A stretch of 64,000 bases of DNA from Amphibalanus amphitrite (taxonomy: Eukaryota; Arthropoda; Thecostraca; Balanomorpha; Balanidae): the NCBI RefSeq assembly GCF_019059575.1, contig NW_024881504.1, positions 2,108,001-2,172,000 of the forward strand, given 5' to 3'. The position numbers were made by a program, and so were the translations under genes. Below the pieces are notes generated by a model, which was not told where the DNA came from, made no database searches, and saw nothing but the letters and a program-made list of their open reading frames with translations. This document shows, piece by piece, positions 11,074 through 20,224 of the stretch (positions are counted from its first letter, which is position 1; each line of letters begins with the position of its first letter).

Positions 11074-11630
11074 CACCCGCCCCCCCATGGGTTTTTTTCG
11101 CGATAGCTCCGAACACGCTGGCGATAGAGAGCTGAAACTTGGCATACCTGACCTTTGATTCAAGCCGAATCTTTTGACACCAACCGCATTTTTGGGTCAG
11201 GTCAGGTCACTGACCTATGACGTCATAAGTGAACCTCTGCACGGCCTTCAAATGTCCCAACTTCGCAACGCCCTCACTGCCAGAGGAGAAGTCACAGGAA
11301 CATGGAACTTGTAGGATCTAGTATCCATTGTGAGTCTCACAACTTGTATATCTCGGATTATTCCTAAAGGTCATATGAGGTCAGGTCATTTTCGTGACCT
11401 CACCATTATAAGTCAATGGGGAAAAATGGAAACTGCTATTCTCGCGCCGAGACCGATCTCCAACTATCTCAAGCACACATAATCGTGATTTGATGCACTC
11501 CTTGCAAGGTTAGATGCGCCACTTTTGCAATGTTGACCTTGCGTGACGTCATTTATGACATCATCAAGGTCATATTAGTTTTTCGTCAATAACTCTTGAT
11601 CAAATTGAGCTAGCGAGTCGGGAAAGCCAC
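11074..11630 (+). mobile_element. TTAA-family MITE, type C, right arm (first part)
   Basis: Plus-orientation mirror of the left arm, starting in the shared hairpin at about 11060-11090. A perfect inverted repeat of AGGTCA spaced by one base lies at 11204-11216. The copy is interrupted at 11630 by the Gypsy element, whose target duplication GCCAC is 11626-11630, and resumes at 19519. Confidence 0.85.
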
Positions 11631-11816
11631 TGTGGTGGTGTGCATCCCCAGTCTGTACCTGGGGTTTGCATCTCTACGACCGTGTGTGCCCTCGGGGCAC
11701 GGTCCGGCGGCGGCTCCCGGCCGGACCGTGCGGGGCCGCGTCAGTCTCTACTGGGCCCGCGCCACGCTCGCTCGCTGTGAACAATACACCTGCACCGGTT
11801 CAGAGGCGTCTTCACA
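11631..11816 (+). repeat. 5' LTR of Gypsy element 1
   Basis: 186 bp, TG at the start and CA at the end, GC-rich. By eye it is identical to the copy at 19333-19518. Preceded by the target duplication GCCAC and followed directly by a primer-binding site beginning TGGCGCAG. A long terminal repeat supplies promoter and polyadenylation signals, though I see no clear TATA box. Confidence 0.93.
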
Positions 11817-11834
11817 TGGCGCAGCCTGCAGGGT
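11817..11834 (+). promoter_or_regulatory. Primer-binding site of Gypsy element 1
   Basis: TGGCGCAGCCTGCAGGGT starts immediately after the 5' LTR. The TGG start is expected for pairing with a tRNA 3' CCA end. A near copy lies at 11872 (TGGCGCAGCCGGCAGGGT), 55 bp downstream. The priming tRNA was not identified. Confidence 0.75.
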
Positions 11835-11959
11835 CCGAACCTGCGCGGGGAAAACCCATCAGATTTCAATGGCGCAGCCGGCAGGGTCGTGAACGTGCGA
11901 TTACGAGTGCAAGTGTGACAGGGCGACGTGCATAATTATTGTGCATTTTCGACCAAGCA

Positions 11960-14900
11960 ATGGGGGACTCTGACGCCGACAGCGTAGCGGATGCGTCTCG
12001 GGAGCCGGCCGCTTCCGTCGCGGTTCGGGCTGCCGCGCCGCGGCAGCGGGCCGGCCGCGGTCGTGCGTCCCGCAGCGCGCCGGCCCCGTGGGCGGGCCGA
12101 GTACGAGCACCGGACAGCCTGGGCCTCTCCACGGACCGGGGTGAGTCTTTCCTGGTGTGGAGAGAAAGCTGGGAGGACTACGTGCTCCTGACCGGCTTGA
12201 TAGACGCTGAACCTGACATTCAGCTGGCTGCCCTGAAAAATGTCATGACCCCGGAGAGTCGCCGCGTCCTGAGGAACCTGGAGCTGACCGAGGTCCAGCG
12301 TGCCGATCCCGAGGTTGTACTGGACGCGCTGGAGCGTTTCGCAGTGGGCCAAGTAAACGAGGTTATCGAAAGGAAGAGGTTTAACGAAAGGTTTCAGGCT
12401 GAAGGGGAGGTCTTTGATGATTTTCTAACCTCCCTGCGTGAATTGTCTCGTGCTTGCAAATTTTGTGACGCGTGTAATGATTCGCTAATCAGGGATAGAA
12501 TTGTGATGGGTCTGAGATCAGCGGAGACCGTCAAACGTCTCTGCGCCGTCCAAAACCTCTCGCTGTCGCATGCCATCGCTGTTTGCAGGGCTGACGAGGC
12601 GGCCGCCAGAGACGCCGTGGAGCTGCGGGCAGGCGGACTCGCCCGGGCCGCCGCCCACCGAGTGGACGCCGCCGAGCGCCACCGAGCGCCGCCGAGCGCT
12701 GGACCGAGGCGGCGCGACGGCGGCTGGTGCGCTGCGTGCGGCCGGCGACGTCACCGGATGGGAGACGCGTGTCCGGCCCGGGGTCAGCGCTGTCGCAGCT
12801 GCCGCCAGCTGGACCACTTCGCGGCAGTTTGCCCCGACGCATCCGGCGACTACGATGACCGCCGACCGACCACGTCGTACGAGCGCCGCCGGCTGGCCCC
12901 GTCTCGGCCGCGGAGCTCGCCACCTGGGCGGAGCTACAGGCCCGACCCGTACCGCTCGTCGTCGAGATCGCCGTCCCCGTCGCTGGACACGCGGCGATCG
13001 CAACGGCGCCAGCCGTGGCGCGGCAACCGGGTCCGCTTCCAGTCGTCTGAGGGCAGCAGTGACCGGAGCCCGGACGGTGCGGCGCGGCGACCGGCCGCGT
13101 CGGCCATCATCGCGGTCGCTTCGGTGCAGAGCGCCCCCCGCGTGCGCCTGGATGTCACGGCGCAGCGCCGCGCCTCGGTACTCGCGCTGCCTGACACCGG
13201 GGCTGACATCTGCGTCGGAGGACTCGACTTCCTGAAGGAGATGGACGAGTACCTGGAGAACCTGCTCCCCCCGGAGCAGCATCCTCGGACAGCCAACGGC
13301 GAGACGGTCAAGTCGCTGGGAGTCCTGCCGGTCTCGCTGAATCTCGGCCGCGTCTCGGTGCAGGAGTCGGTGCACATCCTGGAGGGCGTCAGCGGCCTAC
13401 TGCTCTCCTGGAAGGCCGTGAAGGGACTTCACATCATTCCAGCCGGTTATCCGCAGCAGATAACCGCCGATCTACCGGAACCCGCCTCTGGCTCTCGCTC
13501 CAGGGACGCACCAGACCGCCCTCGGCCGGGGCCAGCGCGGCATCGGCACCGGTCTCGCGCCGCGCTGCCCGACGGTGGTACGTCATCAGACTGCGTGGCG
13601 GCGGTGTCGCACGACGGCGCTGCTGGAGAGGCGACCGCGGCGACACCTGTCGAGCGGCATGACAGCAGCCTTCCGACCGGTGCACCTGCATCTGAAGACG
13701 GGTCAGCAGAGCCGCCTGTGGACCAGGGAGGCTCCTTCCCGGACATCACGTCCGAGTTCCCCACCGTGTTCGACGGCCACATCAGAGTCATGCCGGGGGA
13801 GCAGTTCAAGATTCACCTCAGGGAGGAAGCCGTGCCGTTCCGCGTGTCGAGCCCACGACGAGTGCCCCTCTCACTCCGCACGCCGCTGAAGGACGAGTTG
13901 CAAAAGCTGGTGTCCGAGGGCATCATCGTGCCCGTCACGGAGCCGACTGAGTGGTGTGCACCGATCGTCGTTGAACCGAAGAAGGAGGGAGGAATCAGGC
14001 TGTGCGTGGACCTGTCTCGCCTGAACAAGTTCGTCCGCACCGAGCAGTACCAGGCACCCACCCCGCTGGAGGAAGTTGCCTCTATAGCGAGCTCGGAGGC
14101 GAAGTGGTTCACCGTCTTCGACGCGGCAAAGGGCTACCACCAGTGCCCTCTTCATCAGGACAGCGTGCTGAAGACGACGTTCATCACGCCGTTCGGCCGG
14201 TACGCGTTTTTACGCGCGCCGTACGGGGTCAGCTCGATATCTGACCACTACAACAGGCGCATGGACGAGGCGTTCTCCGGCCTCACCGGCTACAAGAAGA
14301 TCGTGGATGACGTCGTGGTCTACAGTCGGACCAGGGAGGACCACATCCGTGACGTCCGTCGCTTCATGGAGCGCTGCGAGGAGAGAGGTATCTCCCTGAA
14401 CCGGCGGAAGCTGCAGCTGGCCCAACAGAAGGTGAAATTCGCCGGCTTCATCATATCGGCGGACGGCTACGAGCCCGACCCTCAGCTGACGTCGGCCATC
14501 TCGTCGTTCCCGACACCGAAGAACATCTCTGAGCTCCGAAGTTTCTTCGGCCTCGCCAACCAGGTCGCCCCATTCGTCGACGAGCTCTCGGAGCTCCTCC
14601 TGCCTCTCAGGCCGCTGCTCAGCACCCGAAACGAGTTCATCTGGGACGAGCAGCAAGAACAGGCGTTCATATTAGCCAAGAAGGCGCTGACATCAGTTCC
14701 GAACCTGGCCTACTTCGACCCCAGACGACCAACCTCGCTCTCGACCGACGCCAGCCGCCTCAAGGGATTCGGCTTCCTCCTCCGGCAGCAGCAGGAGGAC
14801 GGCAGCTGGCGGGTTATCCAGGCGGGATCGCGATTCCTGTCTTCAGCGGAGTCCCGATACGCCACCATCGAGTTGGAAGCCACTGCCGTGGTATGGGCCA

Positions 14901-16069
14901 TGAAGAAATGTCACATCTTTCTCTCCGGACTGACGAGCTTCACGATATTCGTCGACCACAAGCCGCTCGTCCCCATCATCAACGGCAAGACTCTCGACGA
15001 GATCGAGAACCCGAGACTACAGAGACTGAAGTTGAAGATGGCATACTACGGACCATTCGTAGCCAGCTGGGTGCCAGGATCCCAGCACAAGGCGGCAGAC
15101 GCTCTCTCCAGGAGCCCCACCCAACCAGCAGCTGCTGATGACGAATGTGGGGAAGACGACGACGCACCTGCCCTCCAGAGCGTCTTGGTAGCTGAGCTTC
15201 GAGCGTGCGACACCGACATCATGCTGGACCGGGTGGAGTGTGCGACGTCAGAGGACCCCGAGCTCCAGATGCTCAGAGACATCATCTCCACCGGCTTTCC
15301 GGCATCCAGAGCGGAGCTTGCGGAACCCCTCCGGAAGTACTGGCCGGTGCACGACCGACTGTCGGTGGAGGGCGGCATCATCTTATGCGGCATGCGCATC
15401 CTGGTGCCGCTATCCCTCCGTAGATCGACCTTAGCGTCTCTCCATGCGAGTCACCTCGGGAAGGAGAAGACCAAGGAGCGAGCTCGGCGGGTGGTCTACT
15501 GGCCGGGAATGGACGCCGCCATCGACGACGTCACCAGAGGATGCAGTAGGTGTCAGCAAGAGCTGCCATCCCAGCCGAGGGAGACCATGCTGCATCATGA
15601 GCCTGCCGCCAGGCCGTTCCAGGTCCTGGACATGGACTTCGCAGACCACGCAGGAGGCAAGTACCTCGTCGTCGTTGACGGCTACTCTGGGTGGAAGTTC
15701 ATCGAATGTACGGGCACCCGGTCTGACACCAAAAACGTAATCAAAGTAATGCTTAAGATTTTCAGTGAGGTCGGTGTGCCAGAACTTGTCAGAACCGACG
15801 GGGCCCTCTGCTTCACGTCTCTTCAGTTCAGCACGTTCTTGAGCAACTGGGGCGTTCTGCATCGCACATCATCCCCACACTACCCCCGATCTAACGGCCT
15901 GGCCGAGTCTGCTGTTAAATCTGCAAAAAAAAACTGCTCAGGCGATGCTGGGACGACGGCAGAGGACGGCTCAACGAAGAGGAGTGGACGCGGGGCCTGC
16001 TTCAGCAGCGGAACACGCCGGGCGTCAGCGGGAAGTCGCCCGCCGAGATCGTCTACGGCCGGCCACTGA
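11960..16069 (+). CDS. Gypsy gag-pol polyprotein, frameshifted near its integrase end
   Basis: This polyprotein supplies capsid, protease, reverse transcriptase, RNase H and integrase for retrotransposition. ATG 11960 is the first methionine after the leader. Landmarks: gag from residue 1, with a cysteine-rich zinc-knuckle region near 255-294 (WCAACGRRRHRMGDAC, then CRSCRQLDHFAAVC); protease LPDTGAD near 409; RT from about 620 with FDAAKGYHQCPL and the catalytic box KIVDDVVVYS, which has IVDD in place of the usual YxDD; RNase H TDASRLKGFGF near 927; integrase with CSRCQQ, LDMDFADHAG, VRTDGALCF and NGLAESAVK near 1310. At 15925-15933 a run of nine A shifts the frame, so the last ~45 residues to the stop at 16069 are spurious. 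The true continuation is in another frame from 15934. This is either a genuine mutation or a homopolymer read error. Confidence 0.9.
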   Translation: MGDSDADSVADASREPAASVAVRAAAPRQRAGRGRASRSAPAPWAGRVRAPDSLGLSTDRGESFLVWRESWEDYVLLTGLIDAEPDIQLAALKNVMTPESRRVLRNLELTEVQRADPEVVLDALERFAVGQVNEVIERKRFNERFQAEGEVFDDFLTSLRELSRACKFCDACNDSLIRDRIVMGLRSAETVKRLCAVQNLSLSHAIAVCRADEAAARDAVELRAGGLARAAAHRVDAAERHRAPPSAGPRRRDGGWCAACGRRRHRMGDACPARGQRCRSCRQLDHFAAVCPDASGDYDDRRPTTSYERRRLAPSRPRSSPPGRSYRPDPYRSSSRSPSPSLDTRRSQRRQPWRGNRVRFQSSEGSSDRSPDGAARRPAASAIIAVASVQSAPRVRLDVTAQRRASVLALPDTGADICVGGLDFLKEMDEYLENLLPPEQHPRTANGETVKSLGVLPVSLNLGRVSVQESVHILEGVSGLLLSWKAVKGLHIIPAGYPQQITADLPEPASGSRSRDAPDRPRPGPARHRHRSRAALPDGGTSSDCVAAVSHDGAAGEATAATPVERHDSSLPTGAPASEDGSAEPPVDQGGSFPDITSEFPTVFDGHIRVMPGEQFKIHLREEAVPFRVSSPRRVPLSLRTPLKDELQKLVSEGIIVPVTEPTEWCAPIVVEPKKEGGIRLCVDLSRLNKFVRTEQYQAPTPLEEVASIASSEAKWFTVFDAAKGYHQCPLHQDSVLKTTFITPFGRYAFLRAPYGVSSISDHYNRRMDEAFSGLTGYKKIVDDVVVYSRTREDHIRDVRRFMERCEERGISLNRRKLQLAQQKVKFAGFIISADGYEPDPQLTSAISSFPTPKNISELRSFFGLANQVAPFVDELSELLLPLRPLLSTRNEFIWDEQQEQAFILAKKALTSVPNLAYFDPRRPTSLSTDASRLKGFGFLLRQQQEDGSWRVIQAGSRFLSSAESRYATIELEATAVVWAMKKCHIFLSGLTSFTIFVDHKPLVPIINGKTLDEIENPRLQRLKLKMAYYGPFVASWVPGSQHKAADALSRSPTQPAAADDECGEDDDAPALQSVLVAELRACDTDIMLDRVECATSEDPELQMLRDIISTGFPASRAELAEPLRKYWPVHDRLSVEGGIILCGMRILVPLSLRRSTLASLHASHLGKEKTKERARRVVYWPGMDAAIDDVTRGCSRCQQELPSQPRETMLHHEPAARPFQVLDMDFADHAGGKYLVVVDGYSGWKFIECTGTRSDTKNVIKVMLKIFSEVGVPELVRTDGALCFTSLQFSTFLSNWGVLHRTSSPHYPRSNGLAESAVKSAKKNCSGDAGTTAEDGSTKRSGRGACFSSGTRRASAGSRPPRSSTAGH

Positions 16070-16467
16070 GGGACGACCTGCCCACGCACCCGTCGCACTT
16101 CAAACCATCGGCGCGCTCGCAGCGGGCGAGTGGAGGCGGAGCCCAGCAGCGGAGGGGGATGCCACCGCACCAGACTGTGGACTGCGACGATCGCCGCGAG
16201 TCACGCCGCTGCGCCGCCAAACGGTGGTACGACCAGCATGCCCACGACCTGCCCGAGTTCCCCGTCGGGACTCGCGTCCGTGTGCAGGACGTCAGGACAA
16301 AAAGATGGGACAGGTGCGGCGTGGTGACGTCGGTCGGCCCCCACCGACGCTACAGTGTACGCTTCGACGATGGAGGGGAGGTGGATCGGAACAGATGCCA
16401 CCTGCGCAGGCGGCACGCTCTGTGCCCGGTGCCCGGAGGCGAGTTACCTAAGTGTGGAACTATCTAG
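15934..16467 (+). pseudogene. Integrase C-terminal part of Gypsy 1, out of frame
   Basis: Directly after the A9 run, the next frame reads the rest of the integrase: WTRGLLQQRNTPG, SPAEIVYGRPLRDDLP, then a GPY/F-like fold (VGTRVRVQDVRTKRWDR, YSVRFDDGGEVDRNRCHLR). The biological frame runs to about 16438. The few codons after that, to the TAG ending at 16467, come from an inserted DNA element, and the native reading resumes at 18049. It is listed as a pseudogene because it needs a frameshift for expression and its 3' end is interrupted. Confidence 0.85.
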
Positions 16468-18040
16468 CGCCGAGCCGGCCGGATGACGTCACACCACGGC
16501 CAGTGCCGGCGCGGCGGCAGACTGGCGGAGATTGGCATGGTCTTAACTTGGCGAAGAGGCATCGGACGCCAAACTTCTGCTGCAGCTATAAATCACATTT
16601 CATGCGTTTCTTCCATGTGAATGAGCTATTAAGTCCTTCGAATACCTAATGTGTAGGTGAGCGTACCTGCATTTAGCAGTGTGTGCTATGCTATGTGGAT
16701 TGAAAACTGGGGGCACATCCGACACACTGCGCAATGGATTCCGATTTTGCTTGGCTGATTCTGGCTTTGTGTCTTCGCACGAACCATTGAAAGGCAGGAC
16801 GTCGTTTTTAAAGGTTGTCAGGTGCACTCAAACGTTTTAATAAGCAACTGCTGATAAAATTTCTGGCGAGGGGTGGTGGAACGTTCTGTTCACAAATGAG
16901 TATCTACCTACCTAGTGCCTACCTGCATTGGCAAATAACTTGGTCGCGGTCAATTAGGCATGATTCACGAAGTCCCTTATCTTTTATTAGACTTATTAAG
17001 CCCAATGTGCAACATCTGCGTCTTTTCGTGTTGTATCGGGTAGCAAATGAGAAAATCTGCCTCTTCTCCACAGCCCTCAATTCAAGAAACCGTCCTTTTC
17101 CTTATCACATCATTCCATAACATAATTTTCAAACATGAGTATCCTCCCCACAAAAAAACTGAAGCAGTTTCCTTCGGCTCCAATGCGCCGCTCGCCCAGG
17201 GAGACGGAAGTGTTATATTCTCGGCGGTCCAGTCTGCATTCTGCAGCACACTTAAACTTGGCGGACCCTCAGCGCACGACTGAACGATTCGTATTGTTGT
17301 GAGTGACTGACGACAGCAAATGCATTCACTGGTGGTTTCGGAATAATTAACAGGCGGCGCAGCCCAGTGCCTCTTACAATGAATTACAGTGGCGAATGCA
17401 CTATTGCAGAGAAGAAATGGATTGAGCAGATGCCCAACCTCGCTGTATTATCAACTAAACATTAGGTACGCTTTACATTTTAATCAGGCAATCATGTAAA
17501 CAAACGACTTGCGAGTTGTGACCCTTCCGCCTTACAATACTCGTAACTCGGCAGAATGCCCCTGAGTCGGCTAAACTACACTGCATCTCTTCAAACCCTA
17601 AGTATTTTACAATTTACCACTCAGCTGCAGGCTTATAATATATGGGGGCTTATAAATAGCCTTATATATAATATAAGGCTTATTATATATGCAACAGGCT
17701 TATAATTCACTGCTCAAGTCTCAACTCCTTTTCCCCTACCATCTTTTTGGCACCGTCAATCGCCATCTGCGCTGCCCACTGTCCAGCAAATAATCCGGCC
17801 GTCTCCAGTTCTCTGGCAGGGGCTTCCAAACTCAAGCGTACTCGCCGAAGTTTCGCCATTCAATGCGCAGGATCTGCACAATTGAGTTTGAGAGCCTCTG
17901 GGTTGGCTCGGCGCGCCTGCGCTGCGCCGTTGGTCCGGCCAAGTACGCGAGTGACGTCATGCTATAAGCGTCATCCCCCGACCAAAGTCACCAATCACAG
18001 CCCTAGAATCGACTTGTAGTTCCACACTTAGGTAACTCGC
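16439..18040. mobile_element. Non-autonomous DNA element with 24-bp TIRs and 9-bp target duplication
   Basis: Terminal inverted repeats start GCGAGTTACCTAAGTGTGG at 16439 and end with the mirror at 18040; 24 bp match. The direct repeat TGCCCGGAG flanks both sides (16430-16438 and 18041-18049). Removing the insert restores the same pol frame across the junction, which confirms the boundaries. A 9-bp duplication is typical of Mutator-like elements, and Merlin (8-9 bp) is an alternative. The 1.6-kb interior is AT-rich, with a cluster of TTATATA repeats near 17635-17700, and encodes no recognisable transposase. Confidence 0.9.
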
Positions 18041-18048
18041 TGCCCGGA

Positions 18049-18243
18049 GTGGAGCCTCCCGGGATAGCCGGCCCGCGTGTCGTCACACAACCGGACACTG
18101 GTCGGATGAGTCGTGACCATGCATCTGCGAGCGAATCGCGCGCCTCCACACGGCCGGATCGCGCGCCGCGCACTGAGCCGCCGACTGTCCGCCGATCCAC
18201 CCGTGTGCGGAAGCCGGTGCGTCGGCTCATAGAGGAGATGTGA
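18049..18243 (+). pseudogene. C-terminal tail of Gypsy 1 pol, separated by insertion
   Basis: In the frame that continues from 16438 once the inserted element is discounted, this segment ends in a basic tail (RRSTRVRKPVRRLIEEM) and stops at 18241-18243. Such basic RRSTR-type tails are common at the end of Gypsy integrases. Before the nested insertion it would have been contiguous with the GPY/F region. Confidence 0.8.
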
Positions 18244-18324
18244 TGGTATACTACGTTTCTTGTTATTTTCGCTATTGTGTTATGTTTTCGTTCTTTTCGG
18301 TTATACCTCGAGCGCGCTGGGGGC

Positions 18325-19323
18325 TTAACCCTATTCCTGGCGGGCTCCGCCGGGACAAGAAACTGGCGGGGGGGGGGGGCCGATTCGGCCCCCCCCTGAG
18401 ATCTCGAGAACGAAGCAAGATAGCGACAAGCGGTAAACGGCATCGGATACGCACGGCCAAGATCTACAATTTTTAAAAAGGTCATTTTCAGGTCAGGTCA
18501 AAGATGACGTCACAGGGGTCGAAAAAGTAAAAATGGCGGCATTAGATATGGAGAGAGTTTTTCTCGAATAACTTTCGAATTAGTCAAGATAGGAACAAAC
18601 AAAGGGCATCATCGTGATCCTCTCGTCAATCCGCATCGAATGATATATATGTTGACCTCGAAAGGTCAAGGTCAAAGGTTGACCTCAGGTCACGTGACCT
18701 CGAGGTCATCATGTATATCATTCGATGCGTCTTGACGAGCTGAACACAATGAGACCATCCACGCGTCTGTATCTTGTTCCTGTACGGAGTTATTGGCCAA
18801 AAACCTTTGGTGACCTTTGATGACGTCACATGACCTCACAGCTGCCCAACAGCAAAACAGACCTCAAGGTAGTGAAGGTTGATCGTATATGAAGTCATGT
18901 ATGGTATATGGGGCCATTCCGACCCGTTTTAGTGGTAAAAACAGGGAGTTGATTTTTCCCCCATTGACTTATAATGGGGAGGTCGCGAAATTGACCTGAC
19001 CTTAGGTCACCGATATCAAAATTCCGAGATATACAAATTGCACATACTGGTACCCTAACTAAACCCTGAAGAGAAGAAATTGATCGGTCAAAAACTCTAG
19101 CTCTGGCGTGATTGCAAACTTTTCTGAGGTAGCGTCACCAAACCGCCTCTGGTGACCTGACCTGAGGTCAGATCAACTCAAAATTTTCAGACATGTTGCG
19201 TAGAAGCCTTTTAGGAAAAGTCAGAAAATTTGAGCTTCCTAGCTCAACGCGTTTGGGAGATATAACCAAAAAACCTCAGGGGGGGGGCTCCTGAGGCCCC
19301 CCCCCCGCCAGGAATAGGGTTAA
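18325..19323 (-). mobile_element. TTAA-flanked MITE, type D, copy 1 (complete)
   Basis: Flanked by TTAA at 18325-18328 and 19320-19323, with ends TTAACCCTATTCCTGGCGGG and its mirror. The spaced, duplicated tag is on the left, so orientation is opposite to copies at 32739 and 46612. It sits 9 bp before the 3' LTR. The interior carries TGACGTCA near 18504 and 18820, and AGGTCA-CG-TGACCT at 18687-18700. No real gene: a ~67-residue open stretch recurs in all copies but is rich in half-site repeats. Confidence 0.92.
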
Positions 19324-19332
19324 GGGGGGAGA
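19322..19332 (+). promoter_or_regulatory. Polypurine tract of Gypsy element 1
   Basis: The purine run AAGGGGGGAGA abuts the 3' LTR at 19333, where plus-strand DNA synthesis would be primed. The nested type D element landed on its upstream edge, and the target TTAA overlaps the tract. Confidence 0.75.
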
Positions 19333-19518
19333 TGTGGTGGTGTGCATCCCCAGTCTGTACCTGGGGTTTGCATCTCTACGACCGTGTGTGCCCTCGGGGC
19401 ACGGTCCGGCGGCGGCTCCCGGCCGGACCGTGCGGGGCCGCGTCAGTCTCTACTGGGCCCGCGCCACGCTCGCTCGCTGTGAACAATACACCTGCACCGG
19501 TTCAGAGGCGTCTTCACA
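19333..19518 (+). repeat. 3' LTR of Gypsy element 1
   Basis: 186 bp, identical by eye to the 5' LTR, followed by the target duplication GCCAC at 19519-19523. Confidence 0.93.
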
Positions 19519-19974
19519 GCCACCATTAGACTAAGGAAGACCTTTCAAATCGAATGATATGCGACATGACCTCTTTCGACCAACTTCGTGACCTAGGGGT
19601 GCTGACCTGACCTTGACCTGAGGTCAACACACTAAGTTGACCTGACGCGAACAAAAAGTATATCATTCGACGCGCCTGAGCGAGGCGAACACGATGCTGC
19701 CAAAATCGCGGCTCTGCGGCCGTTTTTTGCGAAGTTATTCACCAAAAACGGAACCGTACCTTGGGGCACTTGACCTGACCTCAGAGGTCACCGTTTGATC
19801 TAGGACCTAAAAATCGGGTATATATCTCTGCGTCTTGAAACGGCGCACACGATCCTTTTTTCCACGACGCGCTAGCTCCACCAGGGGCGAAACGGCGAGT
19901 GGGGTCGTACCCGCCTTTCCCCCCCCCCCTCGACCGGCTCGTATTTAGAAAACCAATAGGTCAGGCGTGGGTAA
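19519..19974 (+). mobile_element. TTAA-family MITE, type C, right arm (second part)
   Basis: Continuation of the type C copy interrupted at 11630; it matches 35765-36223. Its right terminus is mutated, GGGTAAA instead of GGGTTAA at about 19969-19974. The spaced end includes CTCGACCGGCTCGTATTTAG. Confidence 0.8.
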
Positions 19975-20028
19975 ACCCTCGCCCTGGCAGGACATTTTTC
20001 ATAACGCGGCCTGGCAGTGGGGGTTAAT
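19971..20028 (+). repeat. Solo spaced terminus of another TTAA-family type
   Basis: The sequence carries the tag CCCTGGCAG twice, separated by about 20 bp including TTTTTCATAACGCGG. This is the asymmetric-end layout of this family and resembles the type G end at 32278. No interior or opposite end follows, so only the end remains. Confidence 0.5.
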
Positions 20029-20029
20029 C

Positions 20030-20224
20030 ACTACTTCCCAGCCAGCAATTCGCTTGGGCTGAACTGTGGCAAACGTCGGGCAGCTTGGGCTTAGCTTGGG
20101 TTTGCCCACTTTGATCAAAACCAATGTATTTTTTACTAGGGCTGAGCTGGGGCATGCCGCAGCTATGCCCACGTGCGGATAGCAGTAGCTCAGCCCGACA
20201 TCTGCCCGCGCATCCAAAACAGGC
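20030..20224. repeat. Foldback repeat rich in GGGCT/AGCCC words
   Basis: Starts near TTCCCAGCCAGCAATTCGC and consists of imperfect palindromic words around GCTTGGGCTTAGCTTGGG and TAGCTCAGCCC. The first words are the complement of the end at about 29373-29390, so it belongs to the same MITE-like family. No gene. Confidence 0.5.

Larger units (their letters stand above)
11631..19518 (+). mobile_element. Ty3/Gypsy LTR retrotransposon (young, with two nested elements)
   Basis: Identical 186-bp LTRs at 11631-11816 and 19333-19518, both TG...CA, are flanked by a 5-bp duplication GCCAC (11626-11630 and 19519-19523). The order gag, protease, RT, RNase H, integrase is the Ty3/Gypsy order. No envelope gene is visible. 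The element was hit by a 9-bp-duplication DNA element (16439-18040) and a TTAA element (18325-19323). The target was a type C MITE. Identical LTRs argue for recent insertion, so the nested elements must be more recent still. Confidence 0.93.

Noticed and set aside
12518..13375. Minus-strand open frames opposite Gypsy gag-pol (also 56530-57525)
   Set aside because: GC-rich coding strands often leave the opposite strand open. The plus strand has clear retroviral-type domains and the minus products have none.
16468..18040. Envelope gene downstream of Gypsy 1 pol
   Set aside because: The sequence is a nested DNA element with its own target duplication. No signal peptide or membrane protein frame is present, and pol resumes after it.
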